Shown: in pieces, positions 1 through 8,541 of the stretch
How positions within the stretch are numbered: the stretch's first letter is position 1
Layout: every line of letters starts with the position of its first letter
From: Cerasibacillus terrae
GTDB lineage: Bacteria; Bacillota; Bacilli; Bacillales; Amphibacillaceae
Direction of reading: 5' to 3'
NCBI RefSeq assembly: GCF_008039555.1
Contig: NZ_VDUW01000002.1
Coordinates: 310,001-374,000, forward strand
DNA length: 64,000 nt
Position numbers and translations under genes: made by a program
Notes under the pieces: generated by a model
Database searches by the model: none
Told to the model about the DNA's origin: nothing
What the model saw: only the letters and a program-made list of their open reading frames with translations

Positions 1-2
1 GG

Positions 3-233
3 AAATTTTCTGCTATGTTAATAGTAGGGATTATGTTGAAACTCGTATTTGACTATTTTTATCCGGTCATCCCGTTTGAAATTCTTGAATTTAGGGGAAT
101 TGGTGTCATCGTACCAGGAATTATTGCAAACACGATTCAAAAACAAGGTGTGGTTGTGACACTATCTAGTACTATCGTATTAAGTGGTCTTACCTATGGA
201 TTATTAGCAGTCTATCATCTCGTTATTATTTGA
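3..233 (+). CDS. pgsC: PgsC/CapC poly-gamma-glutamate synthase subunit, C-terminal part
   Basis: This is the 3' end of a gene that starts before the window; the frame is open from base 3 to the TGA at 231-233. The visible residues form hydrophobic helices and end in a conserved PgsC-like stretch (EFRGIGVIVPGIIANTIQKQ), which in the family lies in a small integral membrane protein of about 150 residues. PgsC works with the PgsB ligase in the membrane to polymerise and export poly-gamma-glutamate. The next genes encode PgsA- and gamma-glutamyltransferase-like proteins, which supports the call. Any internal ATG start is an artefact of the window edge. Confidence 0.85.
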   Translation, partial: KFSAMLIVGIMLKLVFDYFYPVIPFEILEFRGIGVIVPGIIANTIQKQGVVVTLSSTIVLSGLTYGLLAVYHLVII

Positions 234-262
234 TGATTTAAATATTTTGATAGGATGAAGAA

Positions 263-1405
263 ATGATGAAAGATAAATTAAATATGCAAGAACGCCTTTT
301 GAAGTATGTAAAAAAAACGAAACCAAATACTACAAAACATGTTCTTATTCTACTAGTAATCACGGTTGGTTTATTAACAATAATGAGTGTGAGTGCTAGC
401 TCTGAATCTAGTGAAAACACAATGGCAGATGCCCCGAGTGAGTTTACAGCAATCTTTACAGGGGATATCATGATGGGCCGTAATGTACAAAAGGTGATTG
501 ATCAAAAGGGATTGCCATTTATTTTTCAAGATGTAGAAAATAGATTAAAAGAAGCCGATTTTGTTACAGGTAACTTTGAAAATCCGGTTTTAGATTCTGA
601 AAAGGACTTTGAAAAACAAGATAAGAACATCCATTTATTTGCAAAGTCAGATATATTGCCATCCCTTAAAGAACTTAATTTTACGGTGTTAAATTTAGCG
701 AATAACCATGCGATGGATTATCAGCAAGAAGGGTTAATGCATACGTTAGAGGAATTTTCCAAAGTAGACATTGACTATGTTGGAGCAGGTATCAATCGAA
801 AAGAAGCGACAGATATTCATTACAAGACAGTGAATGATGTAAAGATTGCTACACTTGGAATCTCTGATGTGTTTGTTGCCAATTCAGTAGCAACCAAAAC
901 AGAGGCAGGTATTGCTTCGGCAAGACCGAGTCGGTTCATACCGAGAATTGGAGATGCAAGTAGAAACGCTGATTTAACCATTGTTCATGTTCACTGGGGA
1001 GAAGAGTATGATACATTACCATCTGAGCGTCAGCGTGAACTAGCAAAGGCGATGGCAAATGCAGGTGCAGATATTATTATTGGCCACCACCCACATGTAT
1101 TACAACCAGTTGAAATCATTGATGATACAGTGGTGTTCTATAGTTTAGGCAACTTTGTGTTTGATCAAGGTTGGTCGAATACAAGGGAGACTGCCCTAAT
1201 CACGTTAAAAATGGACGAAGAAGGGATTGGAAGGTTTTTCATTGAACCAATGCTTATTAAAGAAGCATCTCCTCGTTTTTTAAATCAAATGGAATCCTAT
1301 TATCAATCAAAAGTAAAAAAACGTCTCTTAAAGCACTCTAATATAGAATTACATGAGAAGGATGATTTATTTTACTTTGACCATCCTTTAGTTAGGAGAG
1401 ATTAA
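263..1405 (+). CDS. pgsA: PgsA/CapA-family poly-gamma-glutamate export protein
   Basis: A 380-residue protein with a short basic N-terminus, one membrane segment at about residues 27-46, and an extracellular metallophosphoesterase-like CapA domain. Visible family motifs are FTGDIMMGR, LANNHAMD, HVHWGEEY and IIGHHPHVLQP, which carry the metal-binding Asp, Asn and His residues. In the family this subunit is needed to transport or assemble poly-gamma-glutamate outside the cell. It starts 29 bases after the pgsC stop and its stop abuts the next ATG, so the three genes are read together. Two adjacent ATG codons occur at the start; I use the first. The metal site appears intact. Confidence 0.92.
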   Translation: MMKDKLNMQERLLKYVKKTKPNTTKHVLILLVITVGLLTIMSVSASSESSENTMADAPSEFTAIFTGDIMMGRNVQKVIDQKGLPFIFQDVENRLKEADFVTGNFENPVLDSEKDFEKQDKNIHLFAKSDILPSLKELNFTVLNLANNHAMDYQQEGLMHTLEEFSKVDIDYVGAGINRKEATDIHYKTVNDVKIATLGISDVFVANSVATKTEAGIASARPSRFIPRIGDASRNADLTIVHVHWGEEYDTLPSERQRELAKAMANAGADIIIGHHPHVLQPVEIIDDTVVFYSLGNFVFDQGWSNTRETALITLKMDEEGIGRFFIEPMLIKEASPRFLNQMESYYQSKVKKRLLKHSNIELHEKDDLFYFDHPLVRRD

Positions 1406-2974
1406 ATGAAGAAGAAGTTAACTGTTTTAGTTATCGTCATTATTGTGATCGTTTCTATTATTTTATTATGGAATTCTAATAAAAAAGATGATGATCAGCT
1501 AGAGAGTGGTGCTGTTCTAGAAAATAATGAAGAGTCTAATCAATTTGGTGTAAGTACATCCAATCCGCTTGCAAGCCAAGTGGGAGTGGAAGTTTTAGAA
1601 GAAGGCGGAAATGCAGTTGATGCTGCAATTGCTATTGCTTATACATTAGGTGTTGTTGAACCATATGGATCTGGTATCGGTGGCGGGGGAGGAATGATGA
1701 TTAAATTCCCCGACGAGGATGAACCTATCTTTGTAGATTATAAAGAAATTAGTGATGGCGAAGATTTTGACGAAAATGTTCGTACAGGGATACCAGGCTT
1801 TGTAGCAGGTATGGATCATCTTCAGAAGCAATATGGAACAATGGACATGGAAACATTAATAGAGCCGGCCATTAAATATGCAAAAAAAGGATTCGAGATT
1901 GATTCTAGTCTAGCAGGTAGAATTGACCGAAATAAAGATTATATTATTCACACAGCACCACATTTTTACAAAAATGATGAAGGATTGAAAGAAGAAGATA
2001 CCCTTGTTCAAAAGGAACTGGGGAAAACATTACAAGCCATTCAAAAAAACGGTGCAGACTACTTTTATAATGAAATTTTAAAAGATCGATTTAAATATGA
2101 TGAAAAGATGGTGAAAGAAAGGCTTGTTGTGGAAAGAAAGCCAGCACATGGTGAAGTAAATGGAAAAAAGATATTTAGTGCAGCGCCACCATTTTCTGGT
2201 GTGACCCTAATCCAAATGTTAAAAATGCTAGAGTATGAAAATGTTCAACCATTAATAGGGTCTGAGAGTGAAAATATAGAACAATACCTCGAAATTGTTG
2301 ACAAAGCTTATAATGATCGAAAATCAACTGTCGGAGACCCAACCGTACAATCGATTGATTATAATAAATTAACAACGGATGAATATATTCAAAAATTACT
2401 ATCCAATTCGGTAAGTGTTTTTGATAATTATGAGGAAGAACCTGTCAGTACGACACATTTCTCTATCATTGATAAGGACGGGCTTGTCGTTTCAGCCACT
2501 AATACACTTAGCCAGTTCTGGGGTTCCGGAGAGTCTTATAAAGGATTCTTTTTAAATAATGGATTGGATAATTTTAACACGGTGAAAGGTTCTTTCAATG
2601 AATATAAACCATATAAGAAATCGCGTTCCTTCATAGCACCAACTATTATTATGGAAAAGGATTCTATTACGGCAATAGGTTCACCGGGTGGAAACCGAAT
2701 CCCACAGATTCTCGCACAAGTTCTATTAGACTATCATGTGACAGAGGATTTAAGTGAGAGTGTACTCGTGCCAAGACTGATACTTAAAGATTCTATCATT
2801 GAATTTGAATCATATCCAGATAGTGTGTTGATAGATGCATTAGAGGAAGCAGGTTATACAACGCGTGTTGTCGATTCAGCCGCATACTATGGTGGAATAA
2901 ATGCAATCGTAGACACAGGCGAAGAAATTATTGGAATATCTGATTTCCGAAGAGATAAAAAGATTAGTGAATAA
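1406..2974 (+). CDS. ggt: Gamma-glutamyltransferase / CapD-like poly-gamma-glutamate processing enzyme
   Basis: A 522-residue protein with an N-terminal membrane anchor (about residues 5-23) and a gamma-glutamyltranspeptidase fold. Near the N-terminus are the family segments GGNAVDAAIA and GSGIGGGGGMM. The self-cleavage and catalytic site is STTHFS, with the likely nucleophile Thr349; a later SPGGNRIPQI segment fits the glutamate-binding loop. In capsule operons such enzymes cleave poly-gamma-glutamate or transfer it to peptidoglycan. ATG directly follows the pgsA stop. The protein is shorter than classical secreted GGT and has an uncleaved anchor, which fits a CapD/PgsD role on the outer membrane face. 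Which activity dominates (anchoring or hydrolysis) cannot be told from sequence. Confidence 0.88.
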   Translation: MKKKLTVLVIVIIVIVSIILLWNSNKKDDDQLESGAVLENNEESNQFGVSTSNPLASQVGVEVLEEGGNAVDAAIAIAYTLGVVEPYGSGIGGGGGMMIKFPDEDEPIFVDYKEISDGEDFDENVRTGIPGFVAGMDHLQKQYGTMDMETLIEPAIKYAKKGFEIDSSLAGRIDRNKDYIIHTAPHFYKNDEGLKEEDTLVQKELGKTLQAIQKNGADYFYNEILKDRFKYDEKMVKERLVVERKPAHGEVNGKKIFSAAPPFSGVTLIQMLKMLEYENVQPLIGSESENIEQYLEIVDKAYNDRKSTVGDPTVQSIDYNKLTTDEYIQKLLSNSVSVFDNYEEEPVSTTHFSIIDKDGLVVSATNTLSQFWGSGESYKGFFLNNGLDNFNTVKGSFNEYKPYKKSRSFIAPTIIMEKDSITAIGSPGGNRIPQILAQVLLDYHVTEDLSESVLVPRLILKDSIIEFESYPDSVLIDALEEAGYTTRVVDSAAYYGGINAIVDTGEEIIGISDFRRDKKISE

Positions 2975-2991
2975 AAATAGGAGAGATTAAA

Positions 2992-3402
2992 TTGTTTAAA
3001 AAGATTGTTCCCTTTCTTTTTTATCCAATAGTCATTATTCTTTTTTTAGTTGTCATGTCTCATTTTAAACATATGGATGTTCTGTCGAATTCAGAAGCAG
3101 CTGAAATCGATCGGTTTCTAATGGTAGAAAATCGATTAAATAACAGTGCTAATACTCACGAAATGAAGGACAAATCTCTTCAACAGACAGCATCCCAAAC
3201 AACAAGTGATTTGCCCAATGTCCATGTCAATGACAATGGAAAATATGTCCGCTATCTACAAACATTATTAAATATTCCAGAAGATGGTGTATATGGACAG
3301 GAGACATATGACAAGGTTGTTGAATTTCAGCTTACAAATGAATTAGATCCTGACGGTGTTGTTGATCAACAAACATGGAATAAACTACAAAAAGAATCTT
3401 AA
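2992..3402 (+). CDS. Membrane-anchored peptidoglycan-binding protein, end of pgs operon
   Basis: A 136-residue protein with one N-terminal membrane segment (about residues 4-22), a Ser/Thr/Gln-rich linker, and a C-terminal PG_binding_1-type domain (about residues 78-133) showing the repeats VRYLQTLLN, DGVYGQETYDKVVEFQ and DGVVDQQTWNKL. Such domains bind cell wall. It starts with TTG after a good GGAGAG site and lies 17 bases past the gamma-glutamyltransferase gene, so it is probably the last gene of the operon. It is not a recognisable PgsE, which is much shorter in Bacillus subtilis. A role in holding the export or processing complex at the wall is inference. Confidence 0.75.
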   Translation: MFKKIVPFLFYPIVIILFLVVMSHFKHMDVLSNSEAAEIDRFLMVENRLNNSANTHEMKDKSLQQTASQTTSDLPNVHVNDNGKYVRYLQTLLNIPEDGVYGQETYDKVVEFQLTNELDPDGVVDQQTWNKLQKES

Positions 3403-3440
3403 AATAAATTAAAATGATACTCTTAAAAAGAGAAACCTTT

Positions 3441-3488
3441 AATCGAAAGGACTGTCTACTGGCGGTCCTTTCGATTATTTTTTTCTCT
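3441..3488 (+). terminator. Rho-independent terminator of the pgs operon
   Basis: A perfect 12-bp stem (3441-3452 with 3465-3476; AATCGAAAGGAC pairing with GTCCTTTCGATT), a 12-base loop and a following run of T. Confidence 0.95.
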
Positions 3489-3722
3489 GCAATTTAATTT
3501 AAAACTACTCCACCTTAATCGAGAACACAATCATATATTACAATCTAATAAAATATTTTTAATAGGAATTAAAAGAGTACCACTTATTAGTATCTTTAAG
3601 TAAGTTCATATGGAAAATAAAGTAAATAGTAGAAACGAACTATATAAACTTGCTTTAATAGGCCTTTTTCCTCTTGTTGGAAATCTTGCAAATCGATACA
3701 CTTTTATTAAATTAAAAATTAC

Positions 3723-3746
3723 TTTTCATTTGTTAACAAATGAAAA
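3723..3746. promoter_or_regulatory. 24-bp perfect palindrome, possible operator
   Basis: The sequence TTTTCATTTGTT followed by its exact reverse complement, centred between 3734 and 3735, with no loop. It has the size and symmetry of a dimeric repressor site (TetR- or MarR-like) and lies about 80 bases upstream of the predicted promoter of the first LXG operon. A regulator has not been identified. A cruciform or an accidental A/T palindrome is the alternative. Confidence 0.4.
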
Positions 3747-3824
3747 CCGGGTGAATATACAAGCTAGGATGGATATGAAGTAAGATTGCTTTTTCTAGTT
3801 CTGCGGAGATACTTTATAAATATT

Positions 3825-3854
3825 CTGACGGAATTACTTAAATTATATTATAAT
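3825..3854 (+). promoter_or_regulatory. Predicted sigma-A promoter of LXG operon 1
   Basis: A -10 element TATAAT at 3849-3854 and a -35-like CTGACG at 3825-3830, spaced 18 bp. It lies about 60 bases upstream of the first gene of the operon at 3917. Confidence 0.5.
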
Positions 3855-3916
3855 TAACGGAAAATACCCAATTTTAAATAAGGGAGTATATATGTAAAAA
3901 AGTATGGGGTGAAGAT

Positions 3917-4333
3917 ATGTTACCTTTAGCTAGTATTATTGCTCAAATAGGTGCTGCTGATCAGCAAATTGCTATGACTAAGTTAAAATTAGAGGAAAAA
4001 AAAGAAGAATTAAGACGCTTGAAAGCAGCTCGTACAGAGTTAGCAACGGTTAAGAGTGATTTTCTTAGTAAAAAAAGAATATGTTTAGAGCCAAATTTTA
4101 CATCAAAAACATTCCACGGCGAAAATTCCAATACATACGATGACTTCAGAGAAGGTGAATTAGAGGTTAGCTTCGAGACGATTCCAAACGACCAAGTAAC
4201 TACAGTAGATGCTAGAATGATGAGAAAGGCGATTGCAATCGAAAAGGAAATTGAGAATTACAGAACTATCTTAACAGCTCAAGAGGCTAATCGGATAACT
4301 TTATTGGCAATGAGAAGCGAGGTGAGTAAATAA
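3917..4333 (+). CDS. YwqH-like small helical partner of LXG toxin (DUF5082-like)
   Basis: A 138-residue protein, mostly helical, with an N-terminal coiled-coil segment rich in Lys/Glu (about residues 18-45) and a second helix near the C-terminus. Composition, length and position match the YwqH-like family that precedes LXG toxin genes in Bacillus. Such proteins are thought to pair with the N-terminal LXG helices and help form the T7SS targeting signal. It starts at ATG after GGGGTGAAG and is followed two bases later by a second small helical gene and then the LXG gene. The family call rests on layout and sequence character, so the exact Pfam assignment is inference. Confidence 0.75.
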   Translation: MLPLASIIAQIGAADQQIAMTKLKLEEKKEELRRLKAARTELATVKSDFLSKKRICLEPNFTSKTFHGENSNTYDDFREGELEVSFETIPNDQVTTVDARMMRKAIAIEKEIENYRTILTAQEANRITLLAMRSEVSK

Positions 4334-4335
4334 TT

Positions 4336-4623
4336 ATGATAACAAGCGGTGGTGGTGGAAGTGAAATTAAATATGACACTTCTACGGTTAAACAGGTGAC
4401 ATCTGAAATGCGCTCTTCTGTTCAATCATTGGATGCAACATTCGGAACGGTTATAGAAGGGTCGATTAAACTAGATATGGTGGAGTCGCTAAATGAAATC
4501 AAAGAACGATATGATGAATTATTTGCTAAATATGAAACATTATTCATAAATAATGTCCAAGCAACAGATAAATCGGTGGATGAAATGGAACGTACAGATC
4601 AAGTAGTAGCAAGAGGTGTGTAA
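4336..4623 (+). CDS. YwqI-like small helical partner of LXG toxin (DUF5344-like)
   Basis: A 95-residue WXG100-sized helical protein beginning MITSGGGGSEIKYD. It lacks a clear WxG turn and is predicted to form two amphipathic helices. YwqI-type proteins occupy this position, between a YwqH-like gene and an LXG gene, and are regarded as cognate targeting partners of the LXG domain. It is two bases downstream of the YwqH-like gene and 43 bases before the LXG start codon. The second LXG gene of the window (29557) has no such partners next to it, so this pair may serve both, because the two LXG N-termini are nearly the same. Confidence 0.75.
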   Translation: MITSGGGGSEIKYDTSTVKQVTSEMRSSVQSLDATFGTVIEGSIKLDMVESLNEIKERYDELFAKYETLFINNVQATDKSVDEMERTDQVVARGV

Positions 4624-4666
4624 CAATAGACGAGGAAATCCTTTAACTAAGTAGGAGGTGCTTTCA

Positions 4667-6223
4667 TTGAAAGTATTAGATGTTAATGTTTTACAATCGG
4701 GAATGGATGATACGATAACAGATATTGATAATCTACAAGGTCGAATTTCTGCCCTTCAGCGAGCAGTCCGTGATTTTGCAGGATTAGATGATGCGTTAAG
4801 TGGAAAGGGTGGTGAAGCAATCCGGGCATTTTATGATGATTGCCACCAGCCCTTTCTTATTTTCTTACACCAATCGCTAATCGACTATCAAAATACACTG
4901 ACAGAGTTAAAAGAAGCGGTGGAAACATTTGAACCAGATGAAAATGGATATGTTAGCCAAGAGTTTCTAGAAAACGATGTAAAAAATGGTCTGGATGAAG
5001 TGAAGACAACGGCGATCGACCTCACATCCGAGGCAAATAGTATCATTGGTAGTGTCCAAGACATCGTTTCCATTGAAAAAATCGATGAATCCGAAGTCGT
5101 AGATAATGTTCAACGTGGGAAGGATAAAGCAGACCATATTGTGGATGAGTTAAATATCTTAGACGAATACGGTGTTTCCCAGCTTGAACAGACGAAACAA
5201 GACTTAGATACGATGTTGTCTTATTTGACAGAGATTGAATCGAAATTCCAGAGCGGGGATTTGTCGATTCGAAATTTCGATGTAAAGGCAATCCAAGGAC
5301 TTGAATCCTTTCAAACGATTCAAGACAGTATTTATAACAAGAATCAGGAAACGATATCGGGATTGTATGGTGATGATATTGAAAAAATGCCGATGTCTGA
5401 GATTGAGAAGATGCAAGCCAGTATATTGAGTGAGTTAAGTGAGGATGGAAAAGCTACTTTAAATCATGCATTTAATGCATTAGAAAATGGTGAGATTAAT
5501 CGTAAACAGTATCAGGATATTGTTTTAGGTCTACAAAGATTTGAAAGGGATATTGAAGAGGGAAACCTTGATGCGTCAGTTGATCCAGCATTTTTTGAGT
5601 ATTTTAGGAACAACTATAAGAATATTGGAATCAATGCTTATGCCGACATTATTAGTAGTTATGTAAAGGAAGCAGGCAAGAATAGTGTTGAAGTTGGCAA
5701 ACATGGTATTAGAATAGGTGATTTAATAAAGGAATTCCCTGTTGGCAAAAACTTTTTCACTAAAACAGGAGATATTATTAAGCGTGGTGGAGATTTTATT
5801 GTACTTACCGGACGAAATATCCAAGGAGCGGGTCTAGCACTAGGTGTAGGCTCAATAATTGGAGGATATGGGCTAGGAATGTATCATGATTTAAAAAAGA
5901 AGGATAAGTCTGTAGGAGAAGCCATTGCTCATAATACAGCTTCACTAGGTGTGGGTTTAGGTACTAATACCTTAGCAATGGCTGCCTTTGGAACAAATCC
6001 AGGTGGTTGGGCTATACTAGGGGGAATAGCTGTTGGAACTATATTAACTACAACTTTTAATTATTGGTATGAAATAAATCTCTTTGATCTTCAAGATGGA
6101 TTAGATTGGGTTGGTGGAAAAATTGATGAAACCTGGAAAAAAACAAAAGAAGTAATAAGTAATGTTGGAGAAGCAATATCTGGTGGGATAGATGCAATAA
6201 ATCCAATGAATTGGGCGTGGTGA
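4667..6223 (+). CDS. LXG-domain T7SS effector with glycine-rich membrane-active C-terminus
   Basis: A protein of about 518 residues. I place the start at TTG 4667, eight bases after AGGAGG (4653-4658); the GTG at 4658 lies inside that ribosome site. Residues 1 to about 245 form an LXG targeting domain, nearly identical to the one at 29557. The C-terminal half is different: glycine-rich hydrophobic stretches at about 388-406 (ALGVGSIIGGYGLGMY) and 424-464, then an amphipathic tail. There are no nuclease motifs. This resembles glycine-zipper, membrane-depolarising LXG toxins such as TelE or TspA; toxicity is inferred. The next gene encodes a DUF443-like five-TM protein, the class that contains TspA immunity proteins. 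Confidence 0.85.
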   Translation: MKVLDVNVLQSGMDDTITDIDNLQGRISALQRAVRDFAGLDDALSGKGGEAIRAFYDDCHQPFLIFLHQSLIDYQNTLTELKEAVETFEPDENGYVSQEFLENDVKNGLDEVKTTAIDLTSEANSIIGSVQDIVSIEKIDESEVVDNVQRGKDKADHIVDELNILDEYGVSQLEQTKQDLDTMLSYLTEIESKFQSGDLSIRNFDVKAIQGLESFQTIQDSIYNKNQETISGLYGDDIEKMPMSEIEKMQASILSELSEDGKATLNHAFNALENGEINRKQYQDIVLGLQRFERDIEEGNLDASVDPAFFEYFRNNYKNIGINAYADIISSYVKEAGKNSVEVGKHGIRIGDLIKEFPVGKNFFTKTGDIIKRGGDFIVLTGRNIQGAGLALGVGSIIGGYGLGMYHDLKKKDKSVGEAIAHNTASLGVGLGTNTLAMAAFGTNPGGWAILGGIAVGTILTTTFNYWYEINLFDLQDGLDWVGGKIDETWKKTKEVISNVGEAISGGIDAINPMNWAW

Positions 6224-6228
6224 TTGAA

Positions 6229-6894
6229 TTGGAATGTGAAGCAGAGCATGTTTTTAAAAATATAAGATATAAAATCATACGTGTTAAAGACGATTATTAT
6301 ATTCTTGATATGGATCAATCTATTTGGACTATTATTTTTCCATTTTTATTCTGGTTTATCCCACATACTGTTTATAAGATTAATAGGAATACGTTTGAAG
6401 AGTTAAAAATGCCGTTAAAATATCAGGGTGGTAGAGGTGGATTCATTTTATTGGGAACAGGTATATCATTGATTCTAGCGCAATTCATACAACCGCTGTT
6501 AAACGGTATTATGTTCCAGGCATCTATGTTTGTAAATGTTTTTATCATAATATTTTCCTTGATATTATGTATTTTCTACAGAATCCGAGTACATCATACA
6601 CGACATAAAAAAATGAATGAAGTGATTGCAATGAAAAAGCTGGAACAAGAAGTAATAAAGATTAGACCGAAATTATTGAAACATTATGTCATGCTGATAT
6701 TCTTTTTCTTGTTTACTTTGGCATTTATAATACCTTCAATGATTTCATTTATACAAATGGGTCATATTATACCAATGCTCGGTTTTATAGCAGCTACAGC
6801 AATGTTTTTTATTTTAAATACAATGGCTATTTTCCCAGGACCCGCGAAAGTAAAATTTGTTATGAATAAAACGGAGATAAATGCAGTGAAGTAA
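6229..6894 (+). CDS. DUF443-like tandem five-TM protein, probable immunity to the LXG membrane toxin
   Basis: An integral membrane protein of about 222 residues with an N-terminal cytosolic segment and roughly five hydrophobic helices. The start YKIIRVKDDYYILDMD and the following FPFLFWFIPHTVYKI match the tandem five-TM/DUF443 pattern. In Staphylococcus aureus a protein of this class (TsaI) protects against the T7SS membrane-depolarising toxin TspA. I chose TTG 6229 because the paralogue at 34168 begins at the equivalent codon; GTG 6217 or 6220 and TTG 6211, overlapping the toxin stop, are alternatives. The immediate coupling to the toxin gene supports an immunity role. The target and mechanism are inference. 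Confidence 0.75.
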   Translation: MECEAEHVFKNIRYKIIRVKDDYYILDMDQSIWTIIFPFLFWFIPHTVYKINRNTFEELKMPLKYQGGRGGFILLGTGISLILAQFIQPLLNGIMFQASMFVNVFIIIFSLILCIFYRIRVHHTRHKKMNEVIAMKKLEQEVIKIRPKLLKHYVMLIFFFLFTLAFIIPSMISFIQMGHIIPMLGFIAATAMFFILNTMAIFPGPAKVKFVMNKTEINAVK

Positions 6895-6974
6895 TTTTAA
6901 ATGCTCTATACCTTGGTAAATTGAAACAGAGTCACAGGAATGAAATTAAGTTAAGAAATAAAGGAGGATAACAA

Positions 6975-7310
6975 ATGCTACCAATTGGCACTATAATCTA
7001 TTTAAAAGAAGGAACGAGTAAGATCATGATTTTGAATCGTGGTCCTATTATTGAAATGGATGGCGAACGCGCTATGTTTGATTATTCAGGTTGCTTTTAT
7101 CCTCAAGGGTTAGTACCTGAAAGAGTGTTTTATTTTAATCACGAAAATATAGATGAAATTGTGTTTGAAGGATATAAGGATAATGAAGAAGAACGTTTTC
7201 AAAAGTTGTTTGGCGAATGGAAGGAAGAGAATGAAGGAAAATTTAAAGCTGGAAAAGTGACAGAGCCCTTGAAACAACTGATTAAAGCTAATTTAAACAT
7301 GTTTAAATGA
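6975..7310 (+). CDS. DUF4176-family protein of LXG locus
   Basis: A 111-residue soluble protein starting at ATG after a strong AAGGAGG site. The beginning (MLPIGTIIYLKEGTSKIMI) and the later FDYSGCFYPQG and FNHENIDEIVFEGYKD segments fit the DUF4176 pattern commonly found beside LXG toxin genes. Two related sequences occur in this window, intact at 9285 and broken at 10760. Its function is not established; proposals for the group include chaperone or accessory factor for LXG export. Here it has a C-terminal extension of about 30 charged residues that the 9285 copy lacks. It ends the first cassette and is followed by a terminator. Confidence 0.75.
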   Translation: MLPIGTIIYLKEGTSKIMILNRGPIIEMDGERAMFDYSGCFYPQGLVPERVFYFNHENIDEIVFEGYKDNEEERFQKLFGEWKEENEGKFKAGKVTEPLKQLIKANLNMFK

Positions 7311-7312
7311 AT

Positions 7313-7342
7313 CCATACATCTTGTATGTATGGTTTTATTTT
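7313..7342 (+). terminator. Rho-independent terminator after LXG cassette 1
   Basis: An 8-bp stem CCATACAT/ATGTATGG (7313-7320 with 7326-7333), a five-base loop and a T-rich tail. It separates the intact cassette from the truncated toxin copy that follows. Confidence 0.8.
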
Positions 7343-7360
7343 TATTACTAGATACAAATA

Positions 7361-8517
7361 CACTGATTGTCACCAGCATTTTTTATTTTCTTATATTAAA
7401 CGTATAACCTTTATCGGAACACACAGAAAATATTGTGGACGAGTTAAATATCTTAGACGAATACGGTGTTTCCCAGCTTGAACAAACGAAACAAGACTTA
7501 GATACGATGTTGAATTATTTGACAGAGATTGAATCTAAATTCCAGAGCGGGGATTTGTCGATTCGAAATTTCGATGTAAAGGCAATCCAAGGACTTGAAT
7601 CCTTTCAGACGATTCAAGACAGTATTTATAACAAGAATCAGGAAACGATATCGGGATTGTATGGTGATGATTTCGCGAAGATGCCGATGTCTGAGATTGA
7701 GAAGAGGAAGAATACAGAACTAAAAGGATTGAATGATAAAGGAAAAACAATACTAAATCATGCTTTTAAGGATTTGCAAGAGGGAAATATTGATAGAAAA
7801 GAATACTTGAATATTCTAAAGGGACTTAAAGAATTCGAGGCCAATGTTAAGAAAGGTAATGAAGAAATTGATATATCGGAAGCGCTTGTTAACTATATAA
7901 ACGATAATAAAGGCGGTATTGGTAGCGATGTTTATGGTTTGTTAATGGCGCATAATTTACATAATCAGGGATTTGAGATAGAAAAGTATGAAACAAAAGG
8001 AAAGGGAATGGTTAGGTATCGTGTGCACAACCCAGAAGCGATTGGGATAAGTAAACCTACTAAAAGAGACACTAAAATATACGATAGTAGGTACATTAAC
8101 CAACAAGTTAAGAAAGGAAAACATGGCGATAATATTCGTATAGCTGATAAGGTCCATTCTAAAGCAGGTGCAATTAGTGGTTTAAAAAGTAAAGCTGGAT
8201 GGGCTGGAATTGCAATTGACACGGGATTAAATATTAAGGAAAATATTAAAAATAATGAATCAACATCTAGAATTATAGGCGATGCTGGAGTTGATGTCGG
8301 TATTGGGGCTGTGTCTCTAGTTGCTGCAGGATTTACTACTGCGGCGTTTATCGGTACCTTAGGTGTTCCAGTTATTATAGGCTCTGTTGCAGGTGTTGTT
8401 GCTTCATCTATCATATCTATAAGCTTAAACTGGGAATGGAAGTCAGGTAGCATATCAAAAAAAATAAAAGATGGTGTTCACAGTTCCGTTAATACAGTAG
8501 CGGGATGGTTCAAATAA
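7361..8517 (+). pseudogene. 5'-truncated LXG toxin gene (orphan toxin module)
   Basis: The open frame from 7435 (GTG, no ribosome site) begins inside the LXG domain: its first 80 or so residues match residues from about 155 onward of the LXG protein at 4667. Upstream, bases 7366-7400 retain a second piece of the same domain (the region encoding CHQPFLIFLH) out of order with a large internal deletion, and nothing remains of the first 60 codons or the ribosome site. The C-terminal half is a distinct toxin module with a hydrophobic Gly/Ala/Val-rich region at about residues 285-328 and the ending VAGWFK. It is probably not secreted as it stands, but may serve as a donor of toxin C-terminus. Confidence 0.75.
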
Positions 8518-8541
8518 GGATCTTAAACTAGGAAAGGAAAG

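Larger units (their letters stand above)
3489..3916. other. Intergenic region between pgs and LXG island 1
   Basis: No gene is supported here. The stretch contains a perfect 24-bp palindrome (3723-3746) and a plausible promoter (3825-3854), listed separately. The remainder is A/T-rich without a convincing coding frame. Confidence 0.6.

Noticed and set aside
4658-4666. GTG 4658 and the equivalent GTG 29548 as LXG starts
   Set aside because: Both overlap the AGGAGG ribosome site; TTG nine bases downstream is properly spaced in both genes.
7965-8453. 162-codon minus-strand frame in the orphan LXG module
   Set aside because: It lies opposite a sequence with clear similarity to other LXG genes and has no start signal.
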